From Streptococcus cristatus AS 1.3089 (lineage in GTDB: Bacteria; Bacillota; Bacilli; Lactobacillales; Streptococcaceae): a stretch of DNA of 64,000 nucleotides. Positions 20,082 to 31,122 of this stretch are shown piece by piece. Each line of letters starts with the position of its first letter. Positions within the stretch are counted from its first letter, which is position 1. The translations under genes were made by a program, and so were the position numbers. The stretch is from NCBI RefSeq assembly GCF_000385925.1, contig NC_021175.1:317501-381500 (forward strand), in the 5' to 3' direction. The notes below the pieces were generated by a model, which saw nothing but the letters and a program-made list of their open reading frames with translations, was not told the DNA's origin and did no database searches.

Positions 20082-22601
20082 ATGGCTAATATTTTAAAAT
20101 CAATCATCGAAAATGATAAAGGTGAAGTAAGAAAATTAGAAAAGATGGCAGACAAGGTCATGTCCTATGAGGATGAAATGGCGGCCTTGACTGATGCAGA
20201 ACTGCAAGCAAAAACGGTTGAGTTTAAGGAACGCTATGCAAAAGGTGAAACTTTAGATCAACTTCTGTTCGAAGCATTTGCGGTTGTCCGTGAAGGAGCT
20301 AAACGTGTTCTTGGTCTCTTCCCCTATAAGGTTCAGATTATGGGAGGGATTGTCCTTCACCACGGAGATGTACCCGAAATGCGTACAGGGGAAGGAAAAA
20401 CCTTGACAGCGACTATGCCGGTATATCTGAATGCCTTGTCTGGAAAAGGCGTTCACGTAGTAACGGTCAATGAATACCTGTCAGAGCGTGATGCGACTGA
20501 AATGGGTGAACTTTATTCTTGGTTGGGACTTTCTGTTGGTATCAACCTGGCATCTAAGTCTCCGATGGAAAAAAGAGAAGCTTATGCTTGTGACATCACC
20601 TACTCAACTAACTCTGAGATCGGTTTTGACTACCTTCGTGATAACATGGTGGTTCGGGCTGAAAATATGGTACAGCGTCCGCTTAACTATGCCTTGGTTG
20701 ACGAGGTAGACTCTATCTTGATTGATGAGGCCCGTACGCCTTTGATCGTGTCAGGACCGACAGCATCTGATACCAATCAGCTTTATTACAGAGCGGATAG
20801 CTTTGTGAAAACACTTCAGAAAGATGACTATATTATCGATGTTCCGTCCAAGACTATTGGTTTGTCAGATTCTGGTATTGACAAGGCTGAAAGTTACTTC
20901 AACTTAGAAAATCTATACGATCTTGAGAATGTTGCTTTGACGCACTTTATCGACAATGCCCTGCGTGCTAACTACATTATGACCTTAGACGTGGATTATG
21001 TCGTGAGCGAAGAGCAGGAAATCCTCATCGTTGACCAATTTACTGGACGTACAATGGAAGGTCGCCGTTTCTCTGATGGGCTCCACCAAGCGATTGAAGC
21101 AAAAGAAGCTGTACCTATCCAAGAAGAATCAAAAACATCTGCTTCCATTACCTATCAGAACCTTTTCCGTATGTATAAAAAGCTTTCAGGGATGACAGGT
21201 ACTGGTAAAACAGAAGAAGAAGAATTCCGCGAAATTTATAATATTCGCGTTATCCCAATCCCAACGAACCGCCCAGTTCAACGTATTGACCATCCAGATT
21301 TGCTCTATCCTAGCTTGGAAGCTAAGTTTAAAGCAGTAGTAGAAGACGTCAAGGAGCGCTACAAAACAGGTCAGCCTGTCTTGGTCGGTACAGTATCGGT
21401 TGACACGAGTGACTATCTTTCTCAAAAATTAGTGGCTGCAGGAATTCCTCATGAAGTTTTGAATGCTAAAAACCACTATAAAGAAGCACAGATTATCATG
21501 AATGCTGGTCAACGTGGTGCTATTACCATCGCGACCAACATGGCTGGACGTGGTACCGATATTAAGCTAGGTGAAGGTGTGCGTGAATTGGGTGGACTTT
21601 GTGTCATCGGTACAGAGCGCCATGAAAGCCGCCGGATTGATAACCAGCTTCGTGGACGTTCAGGTCGTCAAGGAGACCCGGGTGAATCACAATTCTACCT
21701 ATCTCTAGAAGACGATTTGATGAAACGTTTCGGTTCAGAGCGCATTAAGGCCGTGCTAGACCGGATGAATCTGAGCGAAGAAGAGTCCGTCATCAAGTCT
21801 CGGATGCTGACGCGTCAGGTTGAAGCGGCTCAAAAACGGGTTGAAGGAAATAACTACGATACTCGTAAGCAAGTCCTTCAATATGACGATGTCATGCGTG
21901 AGCAACGCGAGATTATTTATTCTCAACGCTATGATGTCATCACAGCAGACCGTGATTTAGCTCCAGAAATTCATGCTATGATCCGTCGGACGATTAATCG
22001 GATCGTAGATGGTAGCAGCCATTCAGACCATGATGAAAGAATTGAAGCGATTCTGAATTTTGCTAAATATAATCTTGTACCAGAGGACTCTATCTCAGCT
22101 GATGATATAGAAGGTAAATCCAAGCAAGAAATCAAAGATTACTTGATGGAGCGAGCTTCTGAAGTTTATGACAATCAGATTTCTAAGCTTCGGGATGAAG
22201 AAGCAGTCCAAGAGTTCCAAAAAGTGCTGATTCTCCGAGTGGTAGATAGCAAATGGACAGATCATATCGACGCCTTGGATCAATTGCGCCAGGCTGTGGG
22301 ATTGCGCGGTTATGCTCAGAACAACCCAGTTGTTGAGTATCAGGCAGAAGGTTTCCGGATGTTTAATGATATGATTGGCTCTATCGAGTTTGATGTGACT
22401 CGTCTCATGATGAAAGCACAAATTCATGAGCAAGAACGTCCACGTACAGAGCACAGTATCAGCACGACAGCTACTCGCAATATTGCTGCCCAAAATCCAA
22501 ATCTTCCAGAAAATGTTGATTTGTCTTCTGTTAAAAGAAATGATTTATGTCCATGTGGTTCAGGTAAGAAATTTAAAAACTGTCATGGTCGCAAGAAGTA
22601 G
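20082..22601 (+). CDS. secA: Preprotein translocase ATPase SecA
   Basis: This 839-residue motor drives Sec-dependent export across the membrane. It shows Walker [13 protein letters not shown] near residue 100, and [15 protein letters not shown] near 207. The second motor domain has [13 protein letters not shown] and [11 protein letters not shown], and the C-terminal zinc motif is [14 protein letters not shown]. Length is normal for the housekeeping SecA. It begins the conserved streptococcal block secA-aroG-aroF-acpS-alr-recG. Confidence 0.98.
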   Translation: MANILKSIIENDKGEVRKLEKMADKVMSYEDEMAALTDAELQAKTVEFKERYAKGETLDQLLFEAFAVVREGAKRVLGLFPYKVQIMGGIVLHHGDVPEMRTGEGKTLTATMPVYLNALSGKGVHVVTVNEYLSERDATEMGELYSWLGLSVGINLASKSPMEKREAYACDITYSTNSEIGFDYLRDNMVVRAENMVQRPLNYALVDEVDSILIDEARTPLIVSGPTASDTNQLYYRADSFVKTLQKDDYIIDVPSKTIGLSDSGIDKAESYFNLENLYDLENVALTHFIDNALRANYIMTLDVDYVVSEEQEILIVDQFTGRTMEGRRFSDGLHQAIEAKEAVPIQEESKTSASITYQNLFRMYKKLSGMTGTGKTEEEEFREIYNIRVIPIPTNRPVQRIDHPDLLYPSLEAKFKAVVEDVKERYKTGQPVLVGTVSVDTSDYLSQKLVAAGIPHEVLNAKNHYKEAQIIMNAGQRGAITIATNMAGRGTDIKLGEGVRELGGLCVIGTERHESRRIDNQLRGRSGRQGDPGESQFYLSLEDDLMKRFGSERIKAVLDRMNLSEEESVIKSRMLTRQVEAAQKRVEGNNYDTRKQVLQYDDVMREQREIIYSQRYDVITADRDLAPEIHAMIRRTINRIVDGSSHSDHDERIEAILNFAKYNLVPEDSISADDIEGKSKQEIKDYLMERASEVYDNQISKLRDEEAVQEFQKVLILRVVDSKWTDHIDALDQLRQAVGLRGYAQNNPVVEYQAEGFRMFNDMIGSIEFDVTRLMMKAQIHEQERPRTEHSISTTATRNIAAQNPNLPENVDLSSVKRNDLCPCGSGKKFKNCHGRKK

Positions 22602-22617
22602 TTTATAAGGAGAGAAG

Positions 22618-23649
22618 ATGACCTTTAAAGCAACTAGTCAACCAATCAATGTAGCAGAAGTGCGTCAGCTTGCTAAGTTAGAAGGTTCTATTCTGGCTCG
22701 TAAGCAAGAACGAGATCGCCAACTAGAAGCTATTATCCGTGGTGAGGATGATCGTATCCTTTTGGTCATCGGTCCTTGCTCCTCAGACAATGAAGAAGCT
22801 GTCTTGGAATACGCTAAGCGTTTGGCAGCTCTTCAGGAAGAAGTCAAAGATCGGATCTTTATGGTCATGCGGGTCTACACTGCCAAGCCACGGACCAATG
22901 GCGATGGCTATAAGGGCTTGATTCACCAGCCTAATGCGACAGCGGCACCTAGCCTAATCAACGGGATTAAGGCGGTGCGCAACCTGCATTACCGTGTGAT
23001 TTCAGAAACTGGAATGACGACGGCTGACGAGATGCTTTACCCGGAAAATCTCCCCTTAGTAGATGATTTGATTTCCTATATGGCGATTGGTGCTCGTTCT
23101 GTTGAAGATCAGCAGCACCGCTTTGTAGCCAGTGGAGCAGATTTCCCGACTGGTTTGAAAAATCCAACATCTGGCAATCTGAATGTCATGTTTAATGGCA
23201 TTTATGCGGCTCAAAACAAACAGAGCTTTCTCTTTGCAAATCGAGAAGTAGAGACGAGTGGAAATCCCTTGGCTCATGCCATTCTGCGCGGTGCCATCAA
23301 TGAATATGGGAAGAACATTCCAAACTACTATTATGATAATCTGCTGGACACAATCGCCCAGTATGAAGCAATGGGATTAGAAAATCCATTTATCATCATC
23401 GATACTAACCATGACAACTCTGGCAAGCAGTATTTGGAGCAAGTCCGTATTGTTCGTCAGACTTTGATCAACCGCGACTGGAATGATAAAATCAAGAAGG
23501 TTGTTCGTGGCTTTATGATAGAATCTTACTTGGAAGACGGCCGACAAAATGAGCCAGAAGTCTTTGGCAAATCTATCACAGATCCATGTCTAGGTTGGGA
23601 CAAGACGGTCGAGCTCGTCCATGAGATATACGATACACTAGGTAAATAA
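22618..23649 (+). CDS. aroG: 3-deoxy-7-phosphoheptulonate synthase (first copy)
   Basis: This 343-residue type I DAHP synthase condenses PEP and erythrose 4-phosphate, the entry step to aromatic amino acids. Signature blocks are LLVIGPCSSDN, MRVYTAKPRTNGDGYKGL and IDTNHDNSGKQ. It lies 16 bp behind secA with SD AAGGAG and one base before its paralogue, so it is cotranscribed. The two copies are about 70-75 percent alike by eye. Such pairs usually differ in feedback inhibition; which amino acid inhibits this one cannot be read here. Confidence 0.93.
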   Translation: MTFKATSQPINVAEVRQLAKLEGSILARKQERDRQLEAIIRGEDDRILLVIGPCSSDNEEAVLEYAKRLAALQEEVKDRIFMVMRVYTAKPRTNGDGYKGLIHQPNATAAPSLINGIKAVRNLHYRVISETGMTTADEMLYPENLPLVDDLISYMAIGARSVEDQQHRFVASGADFPTGLKNPTSGNLNVMFNGIYAAQNKQSFLFANREVETSGNPLAHAILRGAINEYGKNIPNYYYDNLLDTIAQYEAMGLENPFIIIDTNHDNSGKQYLEQVRIVRQTLINRDWNDKIKKVVRGFMIESYLEDGRQNEPEVFGKSITDPCLGWDKTVELVHEIYDTLGK

Positions 23650-23650
23650 T

Positions 23651-24688
23651 ATGGCATTTATAGAAAAAGGTCAGGAAATTGACATCGAGCAGATCAAGTC
23701 TGCAACGATTTTGTCAGACCAAGCTTTACAAAAGAAGAATCAGCGCGATCAGGAATTGGCCGCCATCATCAAGGGAGAGGATCAACGCTTGCTCCTGGTT
23801 ATCGGTCCCTGCTCATCTGACAATGAAGAAGCGGTGCTGGAGTACGCTCGCCGCTTGGCTGACCTGCAGCAGAAGGTGGCAGATAAGATTTTTGTCGTCA
23901 TGCGGGTTTATACTGCCAAGCCACGGACCAATGGTGACGGCTATAAAGGGCTCGTCCACCAGCCGGATACTTCAAAAAGTCCAAGCTTGATCAATGGGTT
24001 AAAGGCAGTGCGCCAGCTTCATTACCGAGTAATTACTGAGACAGGCTTGACCACAGCTGACGAAATGCTCTATCCTTCTAATCTAGTGCTGGTGGATGAT
24101 TTGGTTAGTTATCATGCTGTAGGTGCTCGTTCGGTCGAAGATCAAGAACACCGCTTTGTAGCTTCTGGTATTGATGCGCCGGTCGGTATGAAAAATCCAA
24201 CCTCTGGCAATCTTGGAGTCATGTTTAATGCCGTTTACGCTGCACAAAATAAGCAAATCTTCCTTTACCATGGTCAGGAAGTGGAAACTCTAGGTAATCC
24301 CCTGGCGCATGTGATTTTGCGTGGTGCGTTAGATGAGTACGGTAAGAACAAGCCTAACTTCTATTACGAGAATCTTCTGGATGTGATCAAACGCTATGAA
24401 GATATGAAGCTGTCCAATCCTTTTATCATAATTGATACCAACCACGATAATTCTGGCAAGCAGTATCTGGAGCAGGTGCGGATTATCCGTCAGACTCTGA
24501 TCAACCGTGCTTGGAATGAGCAAATCAAGAAGTCGGTGCGTGGTTTCATGATTGAATCCTATTTGGAGGATGGCCGCCAGAATGAGCCAGAAGTCTTTGG
24601 TAAGTCCATTACTGATCCTTGCTTGGGCTGGGACAAGACTGAACAGCTCATTCAGGAAATCTATGAGACCTTAGAAAAAGAAGCTTAA
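23651..24688 (+). CDS. aroF: 3-deoxy-7-phosphoheptulonate synthase (second copy)
   Basis: This 345-residue paralogue of the preceding enzyme has all the same core motifs (VIGPCSSDN, RVYTAKPRTNGDGYKG, TNHDNSGKQYLEQVR). It differs mostly in the N-terminal 30 residues and in the segment around residues 185-235, where allosteric differences would be expected. It starts two bases behind the aroG stop. Tandem duplication followed by divergence is the likely origin; the pair is conserved in streptococci. Confidence 0.92.
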   Translation: MAFIEKGQEIDIEQIKSATILSDQALQKKNQRDQELAAIIKGEDQRLLLVIGPCSSDNEEAVLEYARRLADLQQKVADKIFVVMRVYTAKPRTNGDGYKGLVHQPDTSKSPSLINGLKAVRQLHYRVITETGLTTADEMLYPSNLVLVDDLVSYHAVGARSVEDQEHRFVASGIDAPVGMKNPTSGNLGVMFNAVYAAQNKQIFLYHGQEVETLGNPLAHVILRGALDEYGKNKPNFYYENLLDVIKRYEDMKLSNPFIIIDTNHDNSGKQYLEQVRIIRQTLINRAWNEQIKKSVRGFMIESYLEDGRQNEPEVFGKSITDPCLGWDKTEQLIQEIYETLEKEA

Positions 24689-24753
24689 AAAGAAAGGATT
24701 AGGAGGCTTTTGATAGGAGTCTGCCAACGAATATAGGCAAGCTCATACTCTAT

Positions 24754-24838
24754 GAAAATCTAATTTTGATGATGTTAAACCTCTTTGATACATTTCAGTG
24801 TCATTCTCATCGGTTTGCCTTGTCGAAATTAGATTTTC
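24754..24838. repeat. Intergenic inverted-repeat element between aroF and acpS
   Basis: GAAAATCTAATTT at 24754-24766 is the perfect inverted complement of AAATTAGATTTTC at 24826-24838. The unit resembles small dispersed intergenic hairpins of streptococci and probably separates acpS-alr-recG from the upstream operon. Confidence 0.7.
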
Positions 24839-24888
24839 TTTCAATCTCCTTGGGGGAAGGGGGCTTACCTCGTATTCCTAATAGAAGT

Positions 24889-25251
24889 ATGATAAGAGGA
24901 CACGGAATAGATATAGAAGAGATTTCCAGCATTGGTCGAGCCTACGAGAAGAATGCGCGCTTTGCTGAGAAAATTTTGACGGCTCAGGAGTTGGCTCGGT
25001 TTGGCTCCTTGAAGGGCAAGCGCAAGCTAGAATATTTGGCAGGTCGCTGGTCAGCCAAGGAAGCCTTTGCCAAGGCTTGGGGGACCGGTATTGGCCCTGT
25101 GACTTTTCAAGATTTGGAAATTTTAAATGATGATAAGGGGGCACCTTATTTTAGTAAGTCCCCCTTTGCTGGTTCAGTATGGCTATCAATCAGTCATGCT
25201 GGAAATCTGGTAACCGCCAGTGTGATTTTGGAGGAAGACAATGAAAGCTAG
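24889..25251 (+). CDS. acpS: Holo-[acyl-carrier-protein] synthase
   Basis: This 120-residue enzyme moves phosphopantetheine from CoA to ACP. The AcpS motifs are GHGIDIEEI at the N terminus (metal-binding Asp), [15 protein letters not shown] near residue 55 and [15 protein letters not shown] near residue 100. The start at 24889 gives the normal length; an upstream extension would run through the inverted-repeat element. The SD is weak. The 3' end overlaps alr by 11 bases. Confidence 0.93.
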   Translation: MIRGHGIDIEEISSIGRAYEKNARFAEKILTAQELARFGSLKGKRKLEYLAGRWSAKEAFAKAWGTGIGPVTFQDLEILNDDKGAPYFSKSPFAGSVWLSISHAGNLVTASVILEEDNES

Positions 25252-26347
25252 TCTACATAGACCCACTAAAGCAGTCATAGACTTGTCTGCTATTGCATTT
25301 AATATTGAGCAAATTGCGGCTCATATTCCCCAGTCGGTCCAGAAGTGGGCAGTAGTCAAGGCTAATGCTTATGGACATGGTGCAATTCCTGTCTCTCAAC
25401 ACGTTCAGGGCCTTGTAGACGGTTTTTGCGTATCAAATATTGACGAAGCTCTCGAACTACGAGAAGCTGGCATTGCTAAACCAATTCTTATTTTGGGTGT
25501 TTCTTCACTAGAGGCTGTGCCTTTAGCGATCCAGCAGCAGATTACCTTGACGGTGGCCAGTCTAGCTTGGCTGGAGGAACTCTTGAGCCAGCAACCTAAT
25601 CTGACGGGCTTGACTGTTCATATCAAGATTGATTCAGGCATGGGACGCATTGGCTTCCGTGATAGTCAAGAAGCCCAGCAAGCAATTAGCCGCCTGCAAG
25701 CAGCAGGAGCTGTGGTAGAAGGGATTTTCACTCATTTTGCAACTGCTGATGAAAGAGATGCGAGTCATTTTGTAGCCCAATTAAGTCGCTTTAAAGAGAT
25801 TTTGAGTGGGTTAGCTTTCTTGCCGCCGATTGTGCATGCTAGTAACTCTGCCACAACTCTCTGGCATAGTGAAACGATTATGAATGCTGTTCGGCTGGGT
25901 GATATTATTTACGGTCTGAATCCTAGCGGACGAGTGCTGGATTTGCCTTATGAGGTTAAACCAGCTTTGAGTTTAGAATCTGCCTTGGTTCACGTCAAAG
26001 AAATTCAAGCGGGCGCCCATGTCGGCTATGGGGCGACCTATACCAGTGATAGCCTGCAAATCATTGGTACCATTCCTTTGGGTTATGCTGATGGCTGGAC
26101 CCGAGATATGCAGGGCTTTGATGTTTTGATTGATGGTCAGCGCTGCCCAATTGTCGGTCGGGTTTCAATGGATCAGATCACGGTGCGTCTGCCTCAAGTC
26201 TACCCTTTGGGAACGCAGGTGGTTTTGATTGGTAATAGTGGCGCCGAGCTTATCACAGCGACGGATGTGGCGGACAAACGTGGTACGATTAACTATGAAG
26301 TGGTCTGCTTAATCAGTGACAGGGTACCGAGAGAGTATAAAAAGTAA
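25241..26347 (+). CDS. alr: Alanine racemase
   Basis: This 368-residue PLP enzyme makes D-alanine for peptidoglycan and teichoic acids. The PLP lysine lies in [11 protein letters not shown] near residue 40, and the second catalytic base, a tyrosine, in VGYGATYTS near residue 265. [12 protein letters not shown] and GRVSMDQ are further family blocks. It overlaps acpS, an arrangement conserved in streptococci. Length is standard. Confidence 0.96.
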   Translation: MKASLHRPTKAVIDLSAIAFNIEQIAAHIPQSVQKWAVVKANAYGHGAIPVSQHVQGLVDGFCVSNIDEALELREAGIAKPILILGVSSLEAVPLAIQQQITLTVASLAWLEELLSQQPNLTGLTVHIKIDSGMGRIGFRDSQEAQQAISRLQAAGAVVEGIFTHFATADERDASHFVAQLSRFKEILSGLAFLPPIVHASNSATTLWHSETIMNAVRLGDIIYGLNPSGRVLDLPYEVKPALSLESALVHVKEIQAGAHVGYGATYTSDSLQIIGTIPLGYADGWTRDMQGFDVLIDGQRCPIVGRVSMDQITVRLPQVYPLGTQVVLIGNSGAELITATDVADKRGTINYEVVCLISDRVPREYKK

Positions 26348-26378
26348 AAGACAATTAAGAAGAAGGAAAGGAGACAGG

Positions 26379-28394
26379 ATGAATCTGCATCAGGCTTTGA
26401 CGGCCCTGCCAGGAGTGGGGCCAAAATCGGCTGAAAAATTTAAAAAACTAGGCCTTGAGAGCCTGCAGGATCTCCTGCTCTATTTTCCTTTTCGCTATGA
26501 GGATTTTAAGAGCAAGAATGTCCTCGACTTGGAAGATGGAGAAAAGGCAGTTATTTCTGGGATAGTCGCGACTCCAGCTAATGTCCAGTACTATGGCTAC
26601 AAGCGCAATCGCCTGCGTTTCACAATCAAGCAGGGAGAAGTCGCGATTGCAGTCAATTTTTTCAACCAGCCTTATCTGGCAGATAAGATTGAGCTGGGAG
26701 CAACGGTGGCTATTTTTGGTAAATGGGATAAGGCCAAGGCCAGTCTAACGGGGATGAAGGTTTTAGCTCAGGTCGAAGACGACTTGCAGCCAGTTTATCG
26801 CGTTGCCCAAGGAATTAGTCAGGCCAGTCTAGTCAAGCTGATTAAGGTGGCCTTTGACCAAGGTCTGGATCAGTTATTGGAGGAAAATCTTCCCCCTATC
26901 CTTCTGGAGCGCTACCAGCTTTTAGGGCGCACTCAAGCTGTGCGTGCCATGCACTTTCCCAAGGATTTAGCAGAATATAAGCAGGCCTTGCGTCGAGTCA
27001 AGTTTGAAGAACTTTTTTACTTTCAGATGCAGCTGCAGGTTCTAAAGCATGAAACCAAGGATATCAGCCAGGGACTTGCTATCCCTTGGCAGGAAAAAAT
27101 GCTGGCTCAAAAGAAGGCTGCATTACCATTTTCTCTGACGGAAGCTCAAGAGCGGAGTCTGGAAGAAATTCTCAGTGATTTGCAATCGCCTGCCCATATG
27201 AACCGTCTCCTACAGGGAGATGTTGGCAGTGGTAAGACCGTGGTGGCTGGCTTGGCCATGTATGCCGCTTATACGGCAGGTTACCAGTCGGCTTTGATGG
27301 TTCCGACAGAAATCTTGGCTGAGCAGCATTTGGATAGCTTGACTCAGCTCTTTCCTGAGCTGAATTTGGCCCTTCTAACTGGTGGTATGAAAGCCGCTGA
27401 ACGCAGAGAGACTTTAGCTGCCATAGAGTCGGGGCAAGTAGATATGGTGGTCGGCACCCATGCCTTGATTCAGGAAGGAGTAGTCTATCATCGACTGGGC
27501 CTGGTCATTATTGATGAGCAGCATCGTTTTGGGGTGGACCAGCGTCGGATTTTGCGGGAAAAAGGAAATAATCCAGACGTTCTCATGATGACAGCCACGC
27601 CTATTCCTCGAACTTTGGCCATTACCGCTTTTGGCGATATGGATGTCTCCATCATTGACCAGATGCCGGCTGGTCGCAAGCCTATCATTACCCGCTGGGT
27701 CAAGCATGAGCAGCTGGAAGTGGTCTTGGACTGGATGAAAAAAGAGCTGGCCAAGGGCGCCCAAGTCTACTTTATTTCTCCCTTGATTGAGGAATCAGAG
27801 GCCTTGGACTTGAAAAATGCGATTGCGCTAGAGGAAGAGCTCAAGGCCTATTTTGCCAATCAGGCTCAGGTGGCTCTCCTTCACGGTCGTATGAAAAATG
27901 ACGAAAAAGAAGCCATTATGCAGGACTTCAAGGATGGGAAAACGGATATTCTAGTGTCGACTACAGTCATTGAAGTTGGCGTCAATGTTCCGAATGCGAC
28001 CATCATGGTTATCATGGATGCTGACCGCTTCGGCCTCAGCCAGCTTCATCAGCTACGGGGACGAGTTGGTCGGGGAAATAAGCAGTCTTATGCCGTGCTA
28101 GTTGCCAATCCCAAGACGGAGTCTGGGAAGAAACGCATGAAAATCATGACTGAGACGACAGATGGCTTTGTTCTGGCTGAGGAAGACCTCAAGATGCGTG
28201 GTTCAGGTGAAATTTTTGGGACCCGTCAGTCTGGTATTCCAGAGTTTCAGGTAGCGGACATTGTGGAGGATTATCCCATTTTGGAAGAAGCGCGCAAGGT
28301 AGCCAGCCAAATCGTTGCCAATCCTAGCTGGCGGCAGGATGCCAATTGGCATCTGGTATCCCTGCATTTAGAAAAACGCGATTATCTGGATTAG
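26379..28394 (+). CDS. recG: ATP-dependent DNA helicase RecG
   Basis: This 671-residue replication-fork helicase has an N-terminal wedge/OB domain, Walker A GDVGSGKT near residue 283, DEQH box IIDEQHRFGVDQR near 380, and the C-terminal helicase motifs TTVIEVGVNVPNAT and QLRGRVGRG. ATG 26379 is preferred: GGAAAGGAG lies 6 bases upstream and MNLHQALTALPGVGPKSAEK is the family N terminus. It remodels stalled forks and Holliday junctions. Confidence 0.97.
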   Translation: MNLHQALTALPGVGPKSAEKFKKLGLESLQDLLLYFPFRYEDFKSKNVLDLEDGEKAVISGIVATPANVQYYGYKRNRLRFTIKQGEVAIAVNFFNQPYLADKIELGATVAIFGKWDKAKASLTGMKVLAQVEDDLQPVYRVAQGISQASLVKLIKVAFDQGLDQLLEENLPPILLERYQLLGRTQAVRAMHFPKDLAEYKQALRRVKFEELFYFQMQLQVLKHETKDISQGLAIPWQEKMLAQKKAALPFSLTEAQERSLEEILSDLQSPAHMNRLLQGDVGSGKTVVAGLAMYAAYTAGYQSALMVPTEILAEQHLDSLTQLFPELNLALLTGGMKAAERRETLAAIESGQVDMVVGTHALIQEGVVYHRLGLVIIDEQHRFGVDQRRILREKGNNPDVLMMTATPIPRTLAITAFGDMDVSIIDQMPAGRKPIITRWVKHEQLEVVLDWMKKELAKGAQVYFISPLIEESEALDLKNAIALEEELKAYFANQAQVALLHGRMKNDEKEAIMQDFKDGKTDILVSTTVIEVGVNVPNATIMVIMDADRFGLSQLHQLRGRVGRGNKQSYAVLVANPKTESGKKRMKIMTETTDGFVLAEEDLKMRGSGEIFGTRQSGIPEFQVADIVEDYPILEEARKVASQIVANPSWRQDANWHLVSLHLEKRDYLD

Positions 28395-28440
28395 TGAGAT
28401 AAAGTTTGGATTTATTTGTTTAAGCTTTCTGCAAGAAAAT

Positions 28441-28473
28441 TCTAAGCCTTCCTTAAGCTTTGAAGTCTATAAT
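28441..28473 (+). promoter_or_regulatory. Probable CiaR-controlled promoter
   Basis: TCTAAG (28441-28446), five bases, and CTTAAG (28452-28457) form the direct repeat (T/N)TTAAG-N5-(T/N)TTAAG known as the CiaR site of streptococci, with one mismatch in the first half. TATAAT at 28468-28473 follows 10 bp later, the geometry seen in CiaR-activated promoters where the repeat replaces the -35 box. Confidence 0.6.
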
Positions 28474-28503
28474 AAAAGCATCAAAAGAAACGAGGTGGCA
28501 AAA

Positions 28504-28581
28504 ATGAAAGTAGCAGTTAAAGTAACCTATAAAAAAGAATTCAAACAGATGCGCCGCGTGAACAAGACTTATGGAATCTAA
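28504..28581 (+). CDS. Micro-ORF of 25 codons, basic peptide, unknown function
   Basis: The ORF reads MKVAVKVTYKKEFKQMRRV..., is strongly basic (about 9 Lys/Arg) and has no signal peptide or membrane segment. Translation is plausible because GAGGTGG lies 5 bases before the ATG. A -10 box sits 30 bp upstream and a good terminator 27 bp after the stop, so it would be the only content of a roughly 160-nt transcript. I do not recognise the peptide. Alternatives are a small regulatory RNA of the CiaR regulon, whose members are of similar size, or the stub of a decayed gene. Confidence 0.45.
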   Translation: MKVAVKVTYKKEFKQMRRVNKTYGI

Positions 28582-28607
28582 TATTTCCAAGTGAAAGATA
28601 AAAGAAG

Positions 28608-28638
28608 ATACCTCTGGAAGAAATTCTGGAGGTATTTT
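28608..28638 (+). terminator. Terminator of the micro-ORF transcript
   Basis: ATACCTC (28608-28614) and GAGGTAT (28629-28635) form a stem with partly paired interior and a TTT tail. Confidence 0.7.
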
Positions 28639-28708
28639 GCTATTGAATCAAGGCTTTCTTACAATTTATGTTATAATATAGAATAACTATGATAAAAGGA
28701 GCTCAATT

Positions 28709-30169
28709 ATGTTTCTAGATGACAGTTTGACTTTACATACAGACTTATATCAAATCAATATGATGCAGGTTTATTTCAACGAGGGTATCCATAATAAGCG
28801 TGCTGTTTTTGAAGTCTATTTTCGCAAGAATCCTTTCAATAATGGCTATGCCGTTTTTGCGGGCTTAGAGAGGATTGTGGCTTATCTGAATGATTTGAAA
28901 TTCAGTCAGACAGATTTGGACTATTTAGCGTCCTTGGGCTATAACGGAGCTTTCTTAGAGTATTTACGTGATTTCAAGATGCAGCTGACCGTGCGTTCTG
29001 CTAAAGAAGGAGATTTGGTTTTTGCCAATGAACCGATTGTTCAGGTCGAAGGGCCGCTGGCACAATGTCAGTTGGTGGAAACAGCGATTTTAAATATCGT
29101 GAATTTCCAAACCTTGATTGCGACCAAGGCAGCTCGCATCCGCTCTGTGATCGAAGATGAGCCGTTGATGGAGTTTGGTACCCGTCGTGCTCAGGAGATG
29201 GATGCAGCGATTTGGGGTACTCGGGCAGCTGTTATAGGTGGGGCCAACGGTACCAGCAATGTTCGGGCTGGCAAGCTCTTTGATATTCCTGTTCTGGGGA
29301 CGCATGCCCATGCACTTGTGCAGGTTTATGGCAATGATTACGAGGCTTTTAAGGCTTATGCGAGCACTCATCGGGACTGTGTGTTCTTGGTAGACACCTA
29401 CGATACCCTTCGGATCGGGGTTCCTACGGCCATCCGTGTAGCGCGTGAATTTGGGGATAAAATCAATTTCTTGGGTGTGCGGATCGATTCTGGAGACCTA
29501 GCCTATATTTCCAAAAAAGTTCGCCAGCAGTTGGATGAAGCGGGCTTCCCAAATGCTAAAATCTACGCTTCCAATGATTTGGATGAGAATACCATCCTCA
29601 ACTTGAAAATGCAAAAGGCCAAGATTGATGTCTGGGGCGTAGGGACCAAGCTGATAACTGCCTACGATCAGCCAGCTCTGGGTGCGGTTTACAAGATTGT
29701 AGCGATTGAAGATGAGAATGGGCACTTGCGCAATACCATCAAGCTGTCTAACAATGCTGAAAAGGTTTCGACTCCGGGCAAGAAGCAGGTTTGGCGGATT
29801 ACCAGCCGTGAAAAAGGCAAGTCTGAGGGCGATTACATCACTTATGATGGCGTTGACGTTACCCATCTGGCAGAGCTGGAGATGTTCCATCCGACTTATA
29901 CTTATATCAATAAAACAGTCAAGAATTTCGATGCGGTGCCGCTCTTGGTGGATATTTATAAAGAAGGTCAGCTCGTTTACGAGTTGCCGAGTCTATCAGA
30001 GATTCAGGATTATGCCCGCCGAGAATTTGACAAACTCTGGGACGAATACAAGCGGGTCCTCAATCCACAAGATTATCCGGTCGATTTGGCGCGTGATATT
30101 TGGCAGGACAAGATGGACTTGATTGACCAGATGCGCAAGAAAGCCTACCAAACAGGAGCAGAAAAATGA
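28709..30169 (+). CDS. pncB: Nicotinate phosphoribosyltransferase
   Basis: This 486-residue enzyme converts nicotinate and PRPP to nicotinate mononucleotide in NAD salvage. The N terminus [12 protein letters not shown], the MEFGTRRAQ block near residue 155, GTHAHALVQ near 195 and the VGTKL segment near 310 are those of the family. SD AAAGGAGC precedes ATG 28709. It overlaps nadE by 4 bases, so the two steps of the salvage route are coupled. Length is typical. Confidence 0.95.
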   Translation: MFLDDSLTLHTDLYQINMMQVYFNEGIHNKRAVFEVYFRKNPFNNGYAVFAGLERIVAYLNDLKFSQTDLDYLASLGYNGAFLEYLRDFKMQLTVRSAKEGDLVFANEPIVQVEGPLAQCQLVETAILNIVNFQTLIATKAARIRSVIEDEPLMEFGTRRAQEMDAAIWGTRAAVIGGANGTSNVRAGKLFDIPVLGTHAHALVQVYGNDYEAFKAYASTHRDCVFLVDTYDTLRIGVPTAIRVAREFGDKINFLGVRIDSGDLAYISKKVRQQLDEAGFPNAKIYASNDLDENTILNLKMQKAKIDVWGVGTKLITAYDQPALGAVYKIVAIEDENGHLRNTIKLSNNAEKVSTPGKKQVWRITSREKGKSEGDYITYDGVDVTHLAELEMFHPTYTYINKTVKNFDAVPLLVDIYKEGQLVYELPSLSEIQDYARREFDKLWDEYKRVLNPQDYPVDLARDIWQDKMDLIDQMRKKAYQTGAEK

Positions 30170-30990
30170 GCCTACAAGAAGAAATCATCCGTCAACTAGG
30201 CGTCAAGCCCGTCATTGACCCAGAGGAAGAAATCCGCAAGACGGTGGACTTTCTCAAGGCCTATCTGAGAAAACATCCCTTTTTGAAAAGCTATGTTCTG
30301 GGCATTTCTGGTGGGCAAGACTCAACCTTGGCTGGTCGCTTGGCCCAGCTAGCCATAGAAGAAATGAGGGCTGATACAGGAGATGACAGCTATCGCTTTA
30401 TCGCTGTCCGCCTGCCTTACGGCGTTCAAGCGGATGAAGACGATGCCCAAAAGGCTCTGGCTTTCATCCAGCCAGATGTCAGTCTGACAGTTAATATCAA
30501 GGAATCCGCTGATGCCATGACAAAGGCCGTAGAGGCAACGGGTGCCAAAGTCTCTGACTTTAACAAGGGCAACATCAAGGCACGTAGCCGCATGATTGCC
30601 CAGTATGCATTGGCTGGTTCATATAGCGGAGCTGTCATTGGAACCGATCATGCAGCAGAAAATGTCACGGCCTTTTTCACCAAGTTTGGGGATGGCGGAG
30701 CAGATATTGTGCCCCTCTATCGTCTCAATAAACGCCAAGGCAAGCAACTTTTGATTGCCTTGGGAGCCGATCCAGCTCTTTATGAGAAGGTTCCTACGGC
30801 TGATCTGGAAGAGGAAAAACCCGGGATTGCTGATGAAGTCGCATTGGGTGTGACCTACAATGAAATTGACGACTATCTAGAAGGCAAGTCCGTTTCGGCT
30901 CAAGCCCAAGCGACTATTGAATCCTGGTGGCACAAAGGTCAGCACAAACGCCATTTGCCGATTACAATTTTTGATGAATTTTGGAAATGA
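30166..30990 (+). CDS. nadE: NH3-dependent NAD+ synthetase
   Basis: This 274-residue enzyme amidates NaAD to NAD+. The PP-loop [14 protein letters not shown] lies near residue 47, and the C-terminal [12 protein letters not shown] is typical. There is no N-terminal glutaminase domain, so ammonia is the nitrogen source. Start overlaps the pncB stop (ATGA). A perfect 17-bp terminator hairpin follows. Confidence 0.96.
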   Translation: MSLQEEIIRQLGVKPVIDPEEEIRKTVDFLKAYLRKHPFLKSYVLGISGGQDSTLAGRLAQLAIEEMRADTGDDSYRFIAVRLPYGVQADEDDAQKALAFIQPDVSLTVNIKESADAMTKAVEATGAKVSDFNKGNIKARSRMIAQYALAGSYSGAVIGTDHAAENVTAFFTKFGDGGADIVPLYRLNKRQGKQLLIALGADPALYEKVPTADLEEEKPGIADEVALGVTYNEIDDYLEGKSVSAQAQATIESWWHKGQHKRHLPITIFDEFWK

Positions 30991-31034
30991 AAAGCTCTTT
31001 CGAAACTTTTTAGTCTGAGCTAAGAAACGAGAAA

Positions 31035-31080
31035 GCAAGTAAAAAGTTAGGCTTGCCTAACTTTTTACTTGCGCTCTTTT
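31035..31080 (+). terminator. Strong terminator behind nadE
   Basis: A perfect 17-bp stem (31035-31051 and 31056-31072) with loop CTTG is followed after a few bases by TTTTTTT. Confidence 0.95.
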
Positions 31081-31122
31081 TTTAAAGTTCTATAATAGAT
31101 GTATAATGACAAGGAGGATTCT

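Noticed and set aside
19853-20161. N-terminal extension of QueG by about 100 codons
   Set aside because: It would cover the secA promoter and start and does not resemble QueG; MNIKEEIIKLSKEIG is the normal start.
24766-24888. N-terminal extension of AcpS by 41 codons
   Set aside because: It translates the intergenic inverted repeat, lacks conservation and gives an abnormal length; [12 protein letters not shown] at 24889 is the family start.
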